A stretch of DNA of 64,000 nt, from the NCBI RefSeq assembly GCF_023147505.1, contig NZ_JAHXPB010000001.1, positions 659,106-723,105 on the forward strand, read 5' to 3'. The position numbers were made by a program, and so were the translations under genes. How positions within the stretch are numbered: position 1 is the stretch's first letter; every line of letters begins with the position of its first letter. The stretch comes from Brevundimonas sp. EYE_349 (GTDB lineage: Bacteria > Pseudomonadota > Alphaproteobacteria > Caulobacterales > Caulobacteraceae). Of the stretch, positions 54,149 to 61,898 are shown piece after piece. Below the pieces are notes generated by a model. That model was not told where the DNA came from. It saw nothing but the letters and a program-made list of their open reading frames with translations, and did no database searches.

Positions 54149-54786
54149 TACGCGGCTTCCTTATCGCTGAAGCGGGCTTCGATCGCCTCGATGGCGGCCT
54201 TGGTCAGCACCAGCTTGTCCGCGCGCAGGATGTCATAGACGTTCAGGCCGGCGTTCGGCAGCACGTCGATGTGCGGGATGTTGCGTGCGGCCAGGCCGAA
54301 GTTCGTGTCGACTTCGGGACCCGCGATGATGAGAGCCTTGGTCCAGCCCAGCTTGCCGAACGTCTCGCGCAGGGCGGCCGTCTTGGCCTCCTTGACCGAG
54401 ACGGTGTCGACGACGATCAGGTCGCCGGACTTGGCCTTGGAGGACAGGGCGTGACGCAGAGCGAGCGCGCGGATCTTCTTCGGCAGCGAGAAGCCGTGGT
54501 CGCGAACGACCGGACCGAAGGCGCGCGAGCCGCCGACGAACTGCGGGGCACGGCGCGAACCGTGACGAGCGCCGCCGGTGCCCTTCTGCTTGTACATCTT
54601 CTTGCCCGTGCGAGAGTTCTCGTTACGGGTTTGAACCTTGTGCGTGCCGGCGCGGCGCTTGGCCAGCTGCCAGTTGACGGTGCGAGCCAGGATGTCGCCG
54701 CGGATGGCGTCGATGCCGAAGACGGCGTCCGACAGCTCCACGTCGCCAGCAGCCTTGCCGTCGAGTTGGATGACAGAGAGTTTCAT
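54148..54786 (-). CDS. rplD: 50S ribosomal protein L4
   Basis: A 212-residue L4. The tunnel loop includes [33 protein letters not shown] with key [15 protein letters not shown]. In E. coli L4 also represses the S10 operon by binding its leader; the same control here is only a possibility, though the rpsJ leader has two hairpins. The ATG overlaps the rplC stop by one base. Confidence 0.98.
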   Translation of the reverse strand: MKLSVIQLDGKAAGDVELSDAVFGIDAIRGDILARTVNWQLAKRRAGTHKVQTRNENSRTGKKMYKQKGTGGARHGSRRAPQFVGGSRAFGPVVRDHGFSLPKKIRALALRHALSSKAKSGDLIVVDTVSVKEAKTAALRETFGKLGWTKALIIAGPEVDTNFGLAARNIPHIDVLPNAGLNVYDILRADKLVLTKAAIEAIEARFSDKEAA

Positions 54787-55535
54787 TACGCTTCACCGCC
54801 TTCGGTCGCTTCGACAGGGGCTTCTTCAGCCGGCGTCGAGGCGGGTTGAGCAGCAGACTTGCTCGACTTAAGCGCGCCAGGGAACGGAGCGTCAGCCGGA
54901 CGAGCCTTCTTGATGGCGTCGCGAACCTTGACGTAGCTGCCGTCGTGACCCGGGACGGCGCCCTTGATCAGGATCAGACCACGCTCGGCGTCCACGCGGA
55001 CGACGGTCAGGTTCTGGGTGGTGACGGTTTCCGTGCCGTAATGGCCGGCCATCTTCTTGCCGGGGAACGTGCGACCCGGGTCCTGACGGTTACCCGTCGA
55101 ACCGTGCGAACGGTGCGAGACCGAGACGCCGTGGGTGGCGCGAAGGCCGCCGAAGTTCCAGCGCTTCATGGCGCCGGCGAAACCCTTACCGATGGTCTCG
55201 CCCTGGATGTCCACCTTCTGGCCGACCAGGAAGTGTTCGGCCGACAGTTCGGCGCCCACGTCCAGCAGACCGTCCGCATCGACGCGGAACTCGGTGACAT
55301 AGGCCTTGGGCTCGACTTCCGCCTTGGCGAAGGTCTCGCGTTGAGCCTTGTTGGTGTTCTTGGCCTTCTTCGTGCCAGCGCCCAGCTGGAGAGCGACGTA
55401 GCCGTCACGCTCCTGGGTACGTTGGCCGACGACTTGGCAGCCGTCGAGCTGCAGCACAGTGACCGGTACGTGCGCGCCGTCATCGGCGAACACGCGGGTC
55501 ATGCCCAGCTTCTTGGCGATCACGCCCGTGCGCAT
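54786..55535 (-). CDS. rplC: 50S ribosomal protein L3 with acidic C-terminal extension
   Basis: A 249-residue L3, about 40 residues longer than E. coli L3. The family start [22 protein letters not shown] and the central loop motif [31 protein letters not shown] (key SHRSHGSTG and [12 protein letters not shown]) are intact. The extra tail (about 215-249) is Ala-, Pro- and Glu-rich and probably disordered. Twenty-one bases separate it from rpsJ. Confidence 0.97.
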   Translation of the reverse strand: MRTGVIAKKLGMTRVFADDGAHVPVTVLQLDGCQVVGQRTQERDGYVALQLGAGTKKAKNTNKAQRETFAKAEVEPKAYVTEFRVDADGLLDVGAELSAEHFLVGQKVDIQGETIGKGFAGAMKRWNFGGLRATHGVSVSHRSHGSTGNRQDPGRTFPGKKMAGHYGTETVTTQNLTVVRVDAERGLILIKGAVPGHDGSYVKVRDAIKKARPADAPFPGALKSSKSAAQPASTPAEEAPVEATEGGEA

Positions 55536-55556
55536 CGGATCCCGCCTCTTTCTACT

Positions 55557-55862
55557 TTAAATCTTGATCTCGACGTCCACGCCGGCGGACAGGTCGAGCT
55601 TCATGAGCGCGTCCACGGTCTGCGGGGTGGGGTCGACGATGTCGAGCACGCGCTTGTGCGTGCGGATTTCAAACTGCTCACGCGACTTCTTATCGACGTG
55701 CGGAGAGCGGTTCACGGTGAACTTTTCGATCAGGGTCGGCAGCGGAATCGGACCGCGAACGGTCGCGCCGGTGCGCTTGGCTGTATTGACGATCTCGCGC
55801 GTCGAGAAATCGAGGACGCGATGATCAAAGGCCTTGAGCCTGATGCGGATGCTTTGATCCAT
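55557..55862 (-). CDS. rpsJ: 30S ribosomal protein S10
   Basis: A 101-residue S10, also the NusE partner of NusB in antitermination. [24 protein letters not shown] marks the true start at 55862. [31 protein letters not shown], whose key is [14 protein letters not shown], is diagnostic. First gene of the cluster; tuf does not precede it directly but lies 7.8 kb upstream on the same strand. Confidence 0.98.
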   Translation of the reverse strand: MDQSIRIRLKAFDHRVLDFSTREIVNTAKRTGATVRGPIPLPTLIEKFTVNRSPHVDKKSREQFEIRTHKRVLDIVDPTPQTVDALMKLDLSAGVDVEIKI

Positions 55863-55881
55863 ATCGGTGCTTACTTCCAAT

Positions 55882-55897
55882 GCGGTCGGAGGACCGC
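55882..55897 (-). promoter_or_regulatory. Hairpin in the rpsJ leader
   Basis: GCGGTC and GACCGC pair perfectly around a 4-nt loop about 20 nt upstream of the rpsJ start. Position in the S10 leader suggests a possible control element; the function is inferred. Confidence 0.5.
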
Positions 55898-55920
55898 GTC
55901 CCTGTGAACCATTTCAAAGA

Positions 55921-55934
55921 CCGAAGGCCTTCGG
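55921..55934 (-). promoter_or_regulatory. Second palindrome in the rpsJ leader
   Basis: CCGAAGGCCTTCGG is a 14-bp perfect palindrome about 60 nt upstream of rpsJ. It may be an RNA hairpin paired with the one at 55882-55897 or a DNA-binding site. Confidence 0.45.
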
Positions 55935-56219
55935 GCACGAGGCCCTCAGGATACGCAAATCCGCAAAAACGATCGGCCCACGCAGTTCCCCGCGAAGGCC
56001 GCTGAAGTCCCAAGAAGCTGCAAAGAACAGTGACTTAGGTCGTTCTTGCGAACCGCGTCTGCACCGAAGTGCACAGCCGGTCCAACAAGAGTGGTGGCTT
56101 ATGCCTACCGATTCCGATTTCGTCAAGCGGCGAAACCAAGGCGCAGACAGGATTCTGTTGTCACTCGGCCCTGTCGTGCCCCACCCCGGATGCGCGCGGT
56201 CCGGCCGGCGGATTCCACG

Positions 56220-56231
56220 ACATATATATGT
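56220..56231. promoter_or_regulatory. AT-rich 12-bp palindrome
   Basis: ACATATATATGT is a perfect palindrome and the most AT-rich patch in the region, 310 bp upstream of the outer-membrane gene. It could be an operator or part of a promoter. Confidence 0.4.
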
Positions 56232-56262
56232 GTAGATCATCGGGCCAACGTCATGGGCCAAA

Positions 56263-56280
56263 GAACGCCGGCCGGCGTTC
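56263..56280. promoter_or_regulatory. 18-bp perfect GC palindrome
   Basis: GAACGCCGGCCGGCGTTC is fully self-complementary and is followed directly by GAAC, extending a GAAC-spaced pattern. It resembles a dimeric regulator site. It lies 32 bp from the AT palindrome. No regulator gene is adjacent. Confidence 0.45.
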
Positions 56281-56541
56281 GAACAAGGGAACGGTCGAGG
56301 CGCCTGCAGACCAATGGCGAGCGTGAGGGCATGCTTTAGCCGTTCCGGGTTCACGTTAACCACCTGCCACCGCTTCTCCGTGTTGCCGACACATTCCTGC
56401 CGCACACCGTGACAGTCGCGCAACAATTTGGCGACAGAGACTTATCGAACAGCGGTTTGATGCTGCACCTCGGCCTTATGCTGATAGCAGGCGCCCCTCC
56501 CTGGACCCCCATCCGGGCAAGACTGCTAAGGACAAGACAAA

Positions 56542-57288
56542 ATGAAGACGATCCTCCTCGCGTCGGCCGCCGCCGCCACCCTGTTCGCCGCTCCGGCCTT
56601 CGCCCAAGATGCCATCGGTTCGGTCGGCCTGGGCTACACCCACACCGACACCGAGGGCTTCAAGACCGACGGCGCGACCCTGGACGGCGTGACCGCCATG
56701 AAGGTCGCCCCGGAATGGACCGTGACCCTGAACGGTTCGGTCGCCTACTCCGACAGCGACCTGGGCGACGACACCGTCGGCGCAGCCGCCGCTCACCTGA
56801 CCAAGACGTTTGGTTCGGATCTGCGCGCCGGCGCCTTCGCGGGCGTTTCGGACCTGGGCGGCGAGAACTACTTCTCGGTCGGCGGCGAAGTGCAGAAATA
56901 TCTGGCCTCCGCCACCCTGACCGGCGTTGTCGCCTACACCGATCTGGACGGGGCTGACGCCTGGACCTTCGGCGGCGACTACGCCTACTACGTCAACCCG
57001 TCGCTGCGCCTGAACGCCGGCGTGTCGTACAACAACATCGACACCGACGTGGCCGGCAAGGTCGACGCCTGGGCTTACGGCGTCGGCGCCGAGTACCAGC
57101 TGGACAACAGCCCGATCAGCCTGTTCGGCTCGTGGCAGCGCGTTTCGCTGAACGATGTGGACGTCGATGCCGACAACTTCGTCATCGGCGCACGCTACAA
57201 CTTCGGCGGCGCGCTGCAGACGCTGGACCGCGCCGGCGCCAACCTGGGCCGCACCCTGGCGGGCCTGCCGGGCATCCGCGGCTTCTGA
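56542..57288 (+). CDS. Small outer-membrane beta-barrel protein
   Basis: A 248-residue exported protein. Signal peptide 1-21 ends AFA-Q. The mature part is made of alternating strands with aromatic girdles and short Gly/Asp turns (for example GSVGLGYTHTDTEG, ENYFSVGGEVQKYL, YYVNPSLRLNAGVSYNN, NFVIGARYNFGG), a barrel of about eight to ten strands. The C-terminal residue is Phe but is preceded by a tail after the last strand. It probably forms a small porin-like or structural outer-membrane protein. Its own promoter region and a strong terminator suggest an independent, well-expressed gene. Confidence 0.8.
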   Translation: MKTILLASAAAATLFAAPAFAQDAIGSVGLGYTHTDTEGFKTDGATLDGVTAMKVAPEWTVTLNGSVAYSDSDLGDDTVGAAAAHLTKTFGSDLRAGAFAGVSDLGGENYFSVGGEVQKYLASATLTGVVAYTDLDGADAWTFGGDYAYYVNPSLRLNAGVSYNNIDTDVAGKVDAWAYGVGAEYQLDNSPISLFGSWQRVSLNDVDVDADNFVIGARYNFGGALQTLDRAGANLGRTLAGLPGIRGF

Positions 57289-57319
57289 TCGAGCCGCTGG
57301 CGAGAGCCGGAAGACAAAG

Positions 57320-57350
57320 AGGCCCCGGCGGAGCGATCCGCCGGGGCCTT
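57320..57350 (+). terminator. Intrinsic terminator of the outer-membrane gene
   Basis: AGGCCCCGGCGGA-GCGA-TCCGCCGGGGCCT folds into a perfect 13-bp stem with a GCGA loop, followed by TTTTCT. It lies 32 bp after the stop codon. Confidence 0.92.
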
Positions 57351-57368
57351 TTCTATGGGCGAAAGGAA

Positions 57369-57400
57369 AAGGCCCCCGGGGTTCCACGACCGGGGGCCTT
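57369..57400 (-). terminator. Intrinsic terminator of the GIN-domain gene
   Basis: On the minus strand, AAGGCCCCCGG pairs with CCGGGGGCCTT around a loop of about ten bases, followed by TTTCC. It lies 25 bp after the stop of the GIN-domain gene and faces the plus-strand terminator. Confidence 0.85.
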
Positions 57401-57424
57401 GCCTTTAAAGCGATGAGGCGGACC

Positions 57425-58321
57425 TCAGCGCCCGATCTGCAGCGTGCCCGATCCGACCACGGTGCGCGACACCGCGCCGGTGGCGGAGGCGACGCGGACA
57501 TTGCCAGATCCGGCGATGGCCACGCTCAGGTCGCGGGTCGCGCCGCCGTAGCGCACGTCGCCCGATCCGCCGATGGCCACCGACAGCTTGTCCATCCGCC
57601 CCTGGCGAACATTGATCCCGCCCGATCCGCCAATGGACAGGTCGCCGTCGCCCCCGGCGCTGGCCACCTCGACATTGCCCGATCCGCCCACGGCCGCCTT
57701 CAGGTCGCCGGTGGGGCCGGCGTAGATGCTGCCCGACCCGCCCACATTGGCTTCCAGCGCGCGCGAAGAGCCGGCTCGGATCGAGCCGGAGCCGCCGACG
57801 CCCAGCGACACCCGCCCGTCGACATTGGCCACGTTCCACGCCCCGCAGCCGCCGCTGTTCAGCTCGACAGAGCGCGCGCCGCGTCCGACCGAGCCGAAAA
57901 CAGCCCCGCCGGCGCTGACATCCACGTCGCGCGGCGTGCGGATCACGATCATCGGCGCGTCCTCCAGGCGCACGCGGCCCAGGTTGCCGACCTCGACGGT
58001 CGCGCCACGGCCCGGCTGGCTGGCGTCGGCCCGGCTGGTGTTGCAGCCGCCAATGCGATTTCCGCCATTGGCCCAGAAGCCTCCGTTACGGCCCAGGCCG
58101 CCATCGATGCGGACCCCGCCGCCTTCGCGGCGCACCTGCACGGCCGGCAGCCCCGAGGCGCCCTGCGTCACCTCGACCCCCACATCCTGGCGATCCTCCA
58201 CGATCACGACGACCCGCGCCACGAGGTTGCGAATCTGGACCTCTGCGGCCGATGCGGGGGCGGCGGCCAGCCCCGTCAGGGCGGCGGCGGCGGCGGCGGC
58301 GGCGATCAATGCGGTCTTCAT
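57425..58321 (-). CDS. GIN-domain (DUF2807) exported repeat protein
   Basis: A 298-residue exported protein. Signal peptide 1-25 ends ASA-A. The rest carries at least six repeats of a GGSGSI, GGSGNV or AGSGNV unit spaced by about 20 residues, predicted to stack as a right-handed beta-helix as in GIN/DUF2807 domains. These proteins are exported and may form autotransporter-like adhesin heads or anchored surface structures. No translocator domain is present. Three cysteines near 92, 158 and nearby may form a disulfide. A terminator separates it from the outer-membrane gene. Confidence 0.85.
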   Translation of the reverse strand: MKTALIAAAAAAAALTGLAAAPASAAEVQIRNLVARVVVIVEDRQDVGVEVTQGASGLPAVQVRREGGGVRIDGGLGRNGGFWANGGNRIGGCNTSRADASQPGRGATVEVGNLGRVRLEDAPMIVIRTPRDVDVSAGGAVFGSVGRGARSVELNSGGCGAWNVANVDGRVSLGVGGSGSIRAGSSRALEANVGGSGSIYAGPTGDLKAAVGGSGNVEVASAGGDGDLSIGGSGGINVRQGRMDKLSVAIGGSGDVRYGGATRDLSVAIAGSGNVRVASATGAVSRTVVGSGTLQIGR

Positions 58322-58405
58322 TCGGCTGTTCCCTTCCCGTCTATGCAGGGGAAGGTGCACGCCGCGCGCCGCCAAGTCATTTTAACTTCAGGTCATGAAC
58401 GCGAT

Positions 58406-59320
58406 TTAACCCGCGGGCCTCAGCGTCCCCGCGCCGTCCGCGGCCCCGACCTCGGGTTCGAAATCACGCTCGAAATGGGCGATTCGGCTCTTCATCGCGC
58501 CGGCCTTCTTCAACGCCAGGGATGCGGCCCAGCGCGCGGCCAGTTCCGGCGTGGCCATCTCGTCCGTCTGGCGCGGCCGACCGCCCCGGCTGCGGATCAC
58601 GGCATTGGTGAACAGCGCCCCATTTCGGAACCGCGACGGCCAGGTCTGAAAATCCATCGACAGGCTGACGCAGAACCGATCCAGATTCTCCACCCGGTGC
58701 GGCGCATACAGGGGCCAGGTCAGCGCCCGTCCCGGCTCCAGATCCATGATTTGGGCGTCGTCCTCGAACGCCAGCGTATAGGGCAGTTCCTCAGTCGTCT
58801 GGCGCGTCACCACCTGTTCCATGTTGCGCTCTGGCAGGTGACGTTCGTCGCCCGGATAGACGAACAGCCGCTTGCGCCCGCGCAGGTGAAACAGCACCAC
58901 CCCCGCCGCATCGAAATGATACGGAACCCGCGCCTTGGGCGACGACAGGATCAACTGCCCCGCGTTCCGCACCGCTCGCATTCCCGGATAGGTCGCCTGG
59001 ATGGCCGCAAAATCCTTCATCGCCGCCGCCCATAGTTCAGGCCAGCCACGTTCGACCTCGCGCAGATTGACCCACAGTCGGCCCTGTTTGATCGCCTCCA
59101 GCAGGTCTTTCCCCGACAGACGCCCGCGCGCCCCGGTGCGCAGCGACACCTGTCCCTCATCGTCGTAGTCGTACAGATTGATGTCGAACAGGTCGGCCGG
59201 ATACCGGTCCAGCACCGCCGCCAGGGCCGCGTCCTCGGCGAAGCCCTGCGCCACCAAGGTGTGCGGATGATCTCTGGCCTCGACGATCGGGCCGGGATAG
59301 CGGGTGCGGCGTGTGGTCAT
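58406..59320 (-). CDS. JmjC/cupin-like Fe(II) dioxygenase-type protein
   Basis: A 304-residue cytoplasmic protein with a cupin_8/JmjC layout: metal triad His135, Asp137 (PYHFDAAG) and His208 (APHRVEN), framed by the VVLFHLRGRKRLFVYPG strand that shapes the 2-oxoglutarate pocket. Such enzymes hydroxylate protein or small-molecule substrates. The ATG at 59320 begins MTTRRTRYPG; an in-frame ATG at 59341 would overlap the next gene. It follows the CelD-type gene by 13 bp, so the two probably form one operon. Confidence 0.82.
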   Translation of the reverse strand: MTTRRTRYPGPIVEARDHPHTLVAQGFAEDAALAAVLDRYPADLFDINLYDYDDEGQVSLRTGARGRLSGKDLLEAIKQGRLWVNLREVERGWPELWAAAMKDFAAIQATYPGMRAVRNAGQLILSSPKARVPYHFDAAGVVLFHLRGRKRLFVYPGDERHLPERNMEQVVTRQTTEELPYTLAFEDDAQIMDLEPGRALTWPLYAPHRVENLDRFCVSLSMDFQTWPSRFRNGALFTNAVIRSRGGRPRQTDEMATPELAARWAASLALKKAGAMKSRIAHFERDFEPEVGAADGAGTLRPAG

Positions 59321-59333
59321 GACAGCCTCTCCT

Positions 59334-60494
59334 TCACGCATGGGCGACGCGCGCCGGCGTCTTCTTGCGGGCGGCCAGTTTCTGCGCCATCGCGCGAGCG
59401 GCCGCAGCCGTGCCTTTCAGCCGTCCGGCCGACGTCGGCTCGCACGCCTCGATCGTGGCCCAGCGGCGGCGCAAGGAGGTTCGCACCTTCTCGCCCTTGT
59501 CCCCCGCCTTCGCCAGCGCGCCCACGGCCATGTCGCCCAGCGCCTGGCTCAGCCCCGGCTTCAGCACCACGGCCTCGCGCACCGTCTGGCGGGCGTTGAC
59601 GAAATACTTCTTGTAGGGCTCGCCCTCGAACCCGAAGTCAAACACCCGGAACTCCTCCGCTGAGGCCAGCCGCATCGTGTCCATGCTCAGCAGGATGCCC
59701 GGCGAACACCGCGCCAGCCCCGGCTCATAGACCGGGAACCAGAAATGGTAGTGCCGCCCGGCATGGAGCGAAAACTCGACCGCCACCAGCTTGTCGCCCG
59801 CGTGCATCGCCGCCATCGAGGCGCCGAAGTCCTCGCGCCGCTCGGCCATCAGGGCGTGCAGCAGGTCCCGCGTCCAACCGCACGCGAAGATGTCGTGCAG
59901 GCCCGAGCGCCGATACTGCGCCGCCTTCAGGTCGATCAGTTGGTTCAACAGCGCGGGGTCGCGCAAGCCTCTCTCGACCCGGACCGGCCCCAGCTCGGCC
60001 TCCAGGCTGCGACGCGCCCGCTCCTTGTCCTTGAAGTATTTGCCATACGTCGTGCGCCGCTCGGCGTACCAGGCGTCATAGCCGTCTTCCGGCATGGCGG
60101 CCTGCACCGTCTGGCGCGTCTGGCCCGCCTCGCCCGCGCCGATCCAGCCCGGCACGTTCAGCCTGCGCGCCTTCAACAGCCGCGCGACATCCTCCAGCGT
60201 GATCGTCTCGCCCGCCGGCGCGATCACCCCGTGATAGTCGTTCATCGGCGCGCCCAGCGGCTGCAACGCCCCGCCGCGCCGCTGATGCGGGAAGAAGCCC
60301 ACGATCCGGCCGTCGCGGCGGAACACCGCGATGGCCGCGCCGGGGCAGACGCGGCTGGCGATCTGGGCATAGTCCCAGCGGAAATAGGGGCTGGCCAGAT
60401 CCGGGTTCTCGGCTGTCCAGGCGCGCCACAGGGCGACAGCGGCGCCATCCAGCGCTTCGGCCTCCACAATCTCGACCTGCAGGTTTCCGCTCAT
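59334..60494 (-). CDS. CelD/BcsL-type GNAT acyltransferase
   Basis: A 386-residue protein of the acetyltransferase_6 (CelD) group: two tandem GNAT-like folds, with the second at about 195-330 containing LIDLKAAQYRRSG, ASMAAMHAGDKLVAVEFSLHAGRHYHFWFPVY and FDFGFEGEPYKKYF (key W-F-P-V-Y and D-F-G-x-G-x-x-P-Y-K). Family members act in surface polysaccharide or capsule modification. ATG 60494 has GAAGG six bases upstream; a second ATG at 60500 is possible. It precedes the JmjC-like gene. The substrate is unknown. Confidence 0.85.
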   Translation of the reverse strand: MSGNLQVEIVEAEALDGAAVALWRAWTAENPDLASPYFRWDYAQIASRVCPGAAIAVFRRDGRIVGFFPHQRRGGALQPLGAPMNDYHGVIAPAGETITLEDVARLLKARRLNVPGWIGAGEAGQTRQTVQAAMPEDGYDAWYAERRTTYGKYFKDKERARRSLEAELGPVRVERGLRDPALLNQLIDLKAAQYRRSGLHDIFACGWTRDLLHALMAERREDFGASMAAMHAGDKLVAVEFSLHAGRHYHFWFPVYEPGLARCSPGILLSMDTMRLASAEEFRVFDFGFEGEPYKKYFVNARQTVREAVVLKPGLSQALGDMAVGALAKAGDKGEKVRTSLRRRWATIEACEPTSAGRLKGTAAAARAMAQKLAARKKTPARVAHA

Positions 60495-60646
60495 GCTCAT
60501 CCTTCGTCGGGCCGTGCGCCGCAAGGTCCGTTTCTCAGCCTACCCTTGCACGGCGCGCGTTTCAGCAGGGTTGATCGGCATGGTGAACAAGCGTTGACGG
60601 AGCCGTCGCCCTCCCCGTGCGTTTCCTGACCTCCAAGGAGATGACC

Positions 60647-60808
60647 ATGACCGACAGCCGCCCCGACGACCGCAAGGTCGAGAACGAAAACCTTCGTCCC
60701 GACAAGCCCGGCGAGCCCCCGCGGCCGGCGACCGAACCGCAGGGGTCGAAAGGCTCGTCCAACTCCGGCGAGACCGAAACCGATCCCGCCACGGGCAAGC
60801 CGAACTGA
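60647..60808 (+). CDS. Small hydrophilic protein
   Basis: A 53-residue, strongly charged, proline-rich protein with no hydrophobic segment, probably intrinsically disordered. The ATG at 60647 has AAGGAG six bases upstream; the adjacent ATG at 60641 lies on the AAGGAG itself. The sequence is not recognised. It lies 37 bp upstream of the L,D-transpeptidase gene and may share its transcript. Confidence 0.65.
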   Translation: MTDSRPDDRKVENENLRPDKPGEPPRPATEPQGSKGSSNSGETETDPATGKPN

Positions 60809-60845
60809 ACACGCCCCTCTCCGACCGCCTGCCGAAAGCCATTCG

Positions 60846-61895
60846 ATGAACCGTCCCGCCTACCTCGCCGCCTTCGCCGTCTTGTCGCTCGCCGCCTGTT
60901 CGCCCCAGCAGGAGGCCAAGGCCCCCGCCGCCCAGGTCGGACAGACCGGCCCCCTGTCGCGGGACGCGATCGAAAACGCCGCCTACGCCCCTCCGGCCCA
61001 ACCGACGCCCCAGCAAGGAAGCGCCCAGCCCCCCGCCCAAACTCAGGCCCAGCCCGATCCCGCCCTGATCCGCGCCCAGGTTCTTCTTGAACGGGCGCGC
61101 TTCTCGCCCGGCGCCATCGACGGCCTGGCCGGCTCCAACATGAAACAGGCCATCTCCGCCTTCCAAAAGGCGCAGGGCCTGCCGGTCAACGGCCAGTTGG
61201 ACGCCGAGGTCATGGGCCGCCTGCGCGCGGTCGGCGCCGGCGCGATCACAACCACCTACCAGATCACCCAGCAGGACATCGCCGGCCCCTATCTCGGCGC
61301 CGTGCCGACCGATCTGGCGGCTCAAGGCCAGGCGGAGCACATGGGCTACGCCAACATCGTGGAGGCGCTGGCCGAGCGGTTCCACGTCACCGAGGCCCTG
61401 CTGCGCGCCATGAACCCCGGCGCGGACTTCAATCGCGTCGGTCAGTCGCTTCTGGTCCCCGCCGTCAATCACACGCCTCTGCCGGCCGATGTCGATCATA
61501 TCGACGTCGACAAGTCCGAAGGGTCGGTCCGCGCCTTCGACGCCGACGGCAAGCTGATCGCCTACTTCCCCGCGACCATCGGCAGCGGCGACAACCCCAC
61601 TCCGACCGGCACGGTCAAGGTCAATGGCGTGGCTCGCAATCCCGACTATACCTACGACCCATCCAAGCTCAGCTACGGCGACGGCAAGGAGAAGGTGGTG
61701 GTCAAGCCGGGCCCCAACAATCCGGTCGGCGTCGTCTGGATCGACCTGAACAAGCCCAGCTACGGCATCCACGGCACGCCAGACCCGGAACTGGTGGGCA
61801 AGACCGCCTCTCACGGCTGCGTCCGCCTGACCAACTGGGACGCCTGGACCCTGGCCGACAAGGTCAAGCCCGGCGTGACCGTGCGCTTTATCTAG
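60846..61895 (+). CDS. L,D-transpeptidase lipoprotein with peptidoglycan-binding domain
   Basis: A 349-residue lipoprotein (lipobox LAAC, Cys18). A Pro/Gln-rich linker leads to a peptidoglycan-binding domain (about 70-125), a LysM-like segment (about 160-205: YANIVEALAERFHVTEALL) and the YkuD catalytic domain (about 220-349) with His323, Cys325 and Arg327 in SHGCVRL. It forms 3-3 peptidoglycan crosslinks or attaches proteins to the wall. The lipid anchor keeps it in the periplasm. The small upstream protein may be co-expressed. Confidence 0.92.
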   Translation: MNRPAYLAAFAVLSLAACSPQQEAKAPAAQVGQTGPLSRDAIENAAYAPPAQPTPQQGSAQPPAQTQAQPDPALIRAQVLLERARFSPGAIDGLAGSNMKQAISAFQKAQGLPVNGQLDAEVMGRLRAVGAGAITTTYQITQQDIAGPYLGAVPTDLAAQGQAEHMGYANIVEALAERFHVTEALLRAMNPGADFNRVGQSLLVPAVNHTPLPADVDHIDVDKSEGSVRAFDADGKLIAYFPATIGSGDNPTPTGTVKVNGVARNPDYTYDPSKLSYGDGKEKVVVKPGPNNPVGVVWIDLNKPSYGIHGTPDPELVGKTASHGCVRLTNWDAWTLADKVKPGVTVRFI

Positions 61896-61898
61896 GCG

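Larger units (their letters stand above)
55863..56541. promoter_or_regulatory. 679-bp divergent region between rpsJ and the outer-membrane gene
   Basis: No credible gene is present. On the rpsJ side, GCGGTC-GGAG-GACCGC (55882-55897) and CCGAAGGCCTTCGG (55921-55934) can form hairpins in the S10 leader. In the middle, ACATATATATGT (56220-56231) and GAACGCCGGCCGGCGTTC (56263-56280) are perfect palindromes. The start of the outer-membrane gene at 56542 has AAGGAC eight bases upstream. Promoters for both directions must be here but I cannot place them with confidence. Confidence 0.6.

Noticed and set aside
55914..56426. Minus-strand open frame in the rpsJ-outer-membrane gap
   Set aside because: It runs through both palindromes, has no ribosome site, and its composition looks like intergenic DNA.
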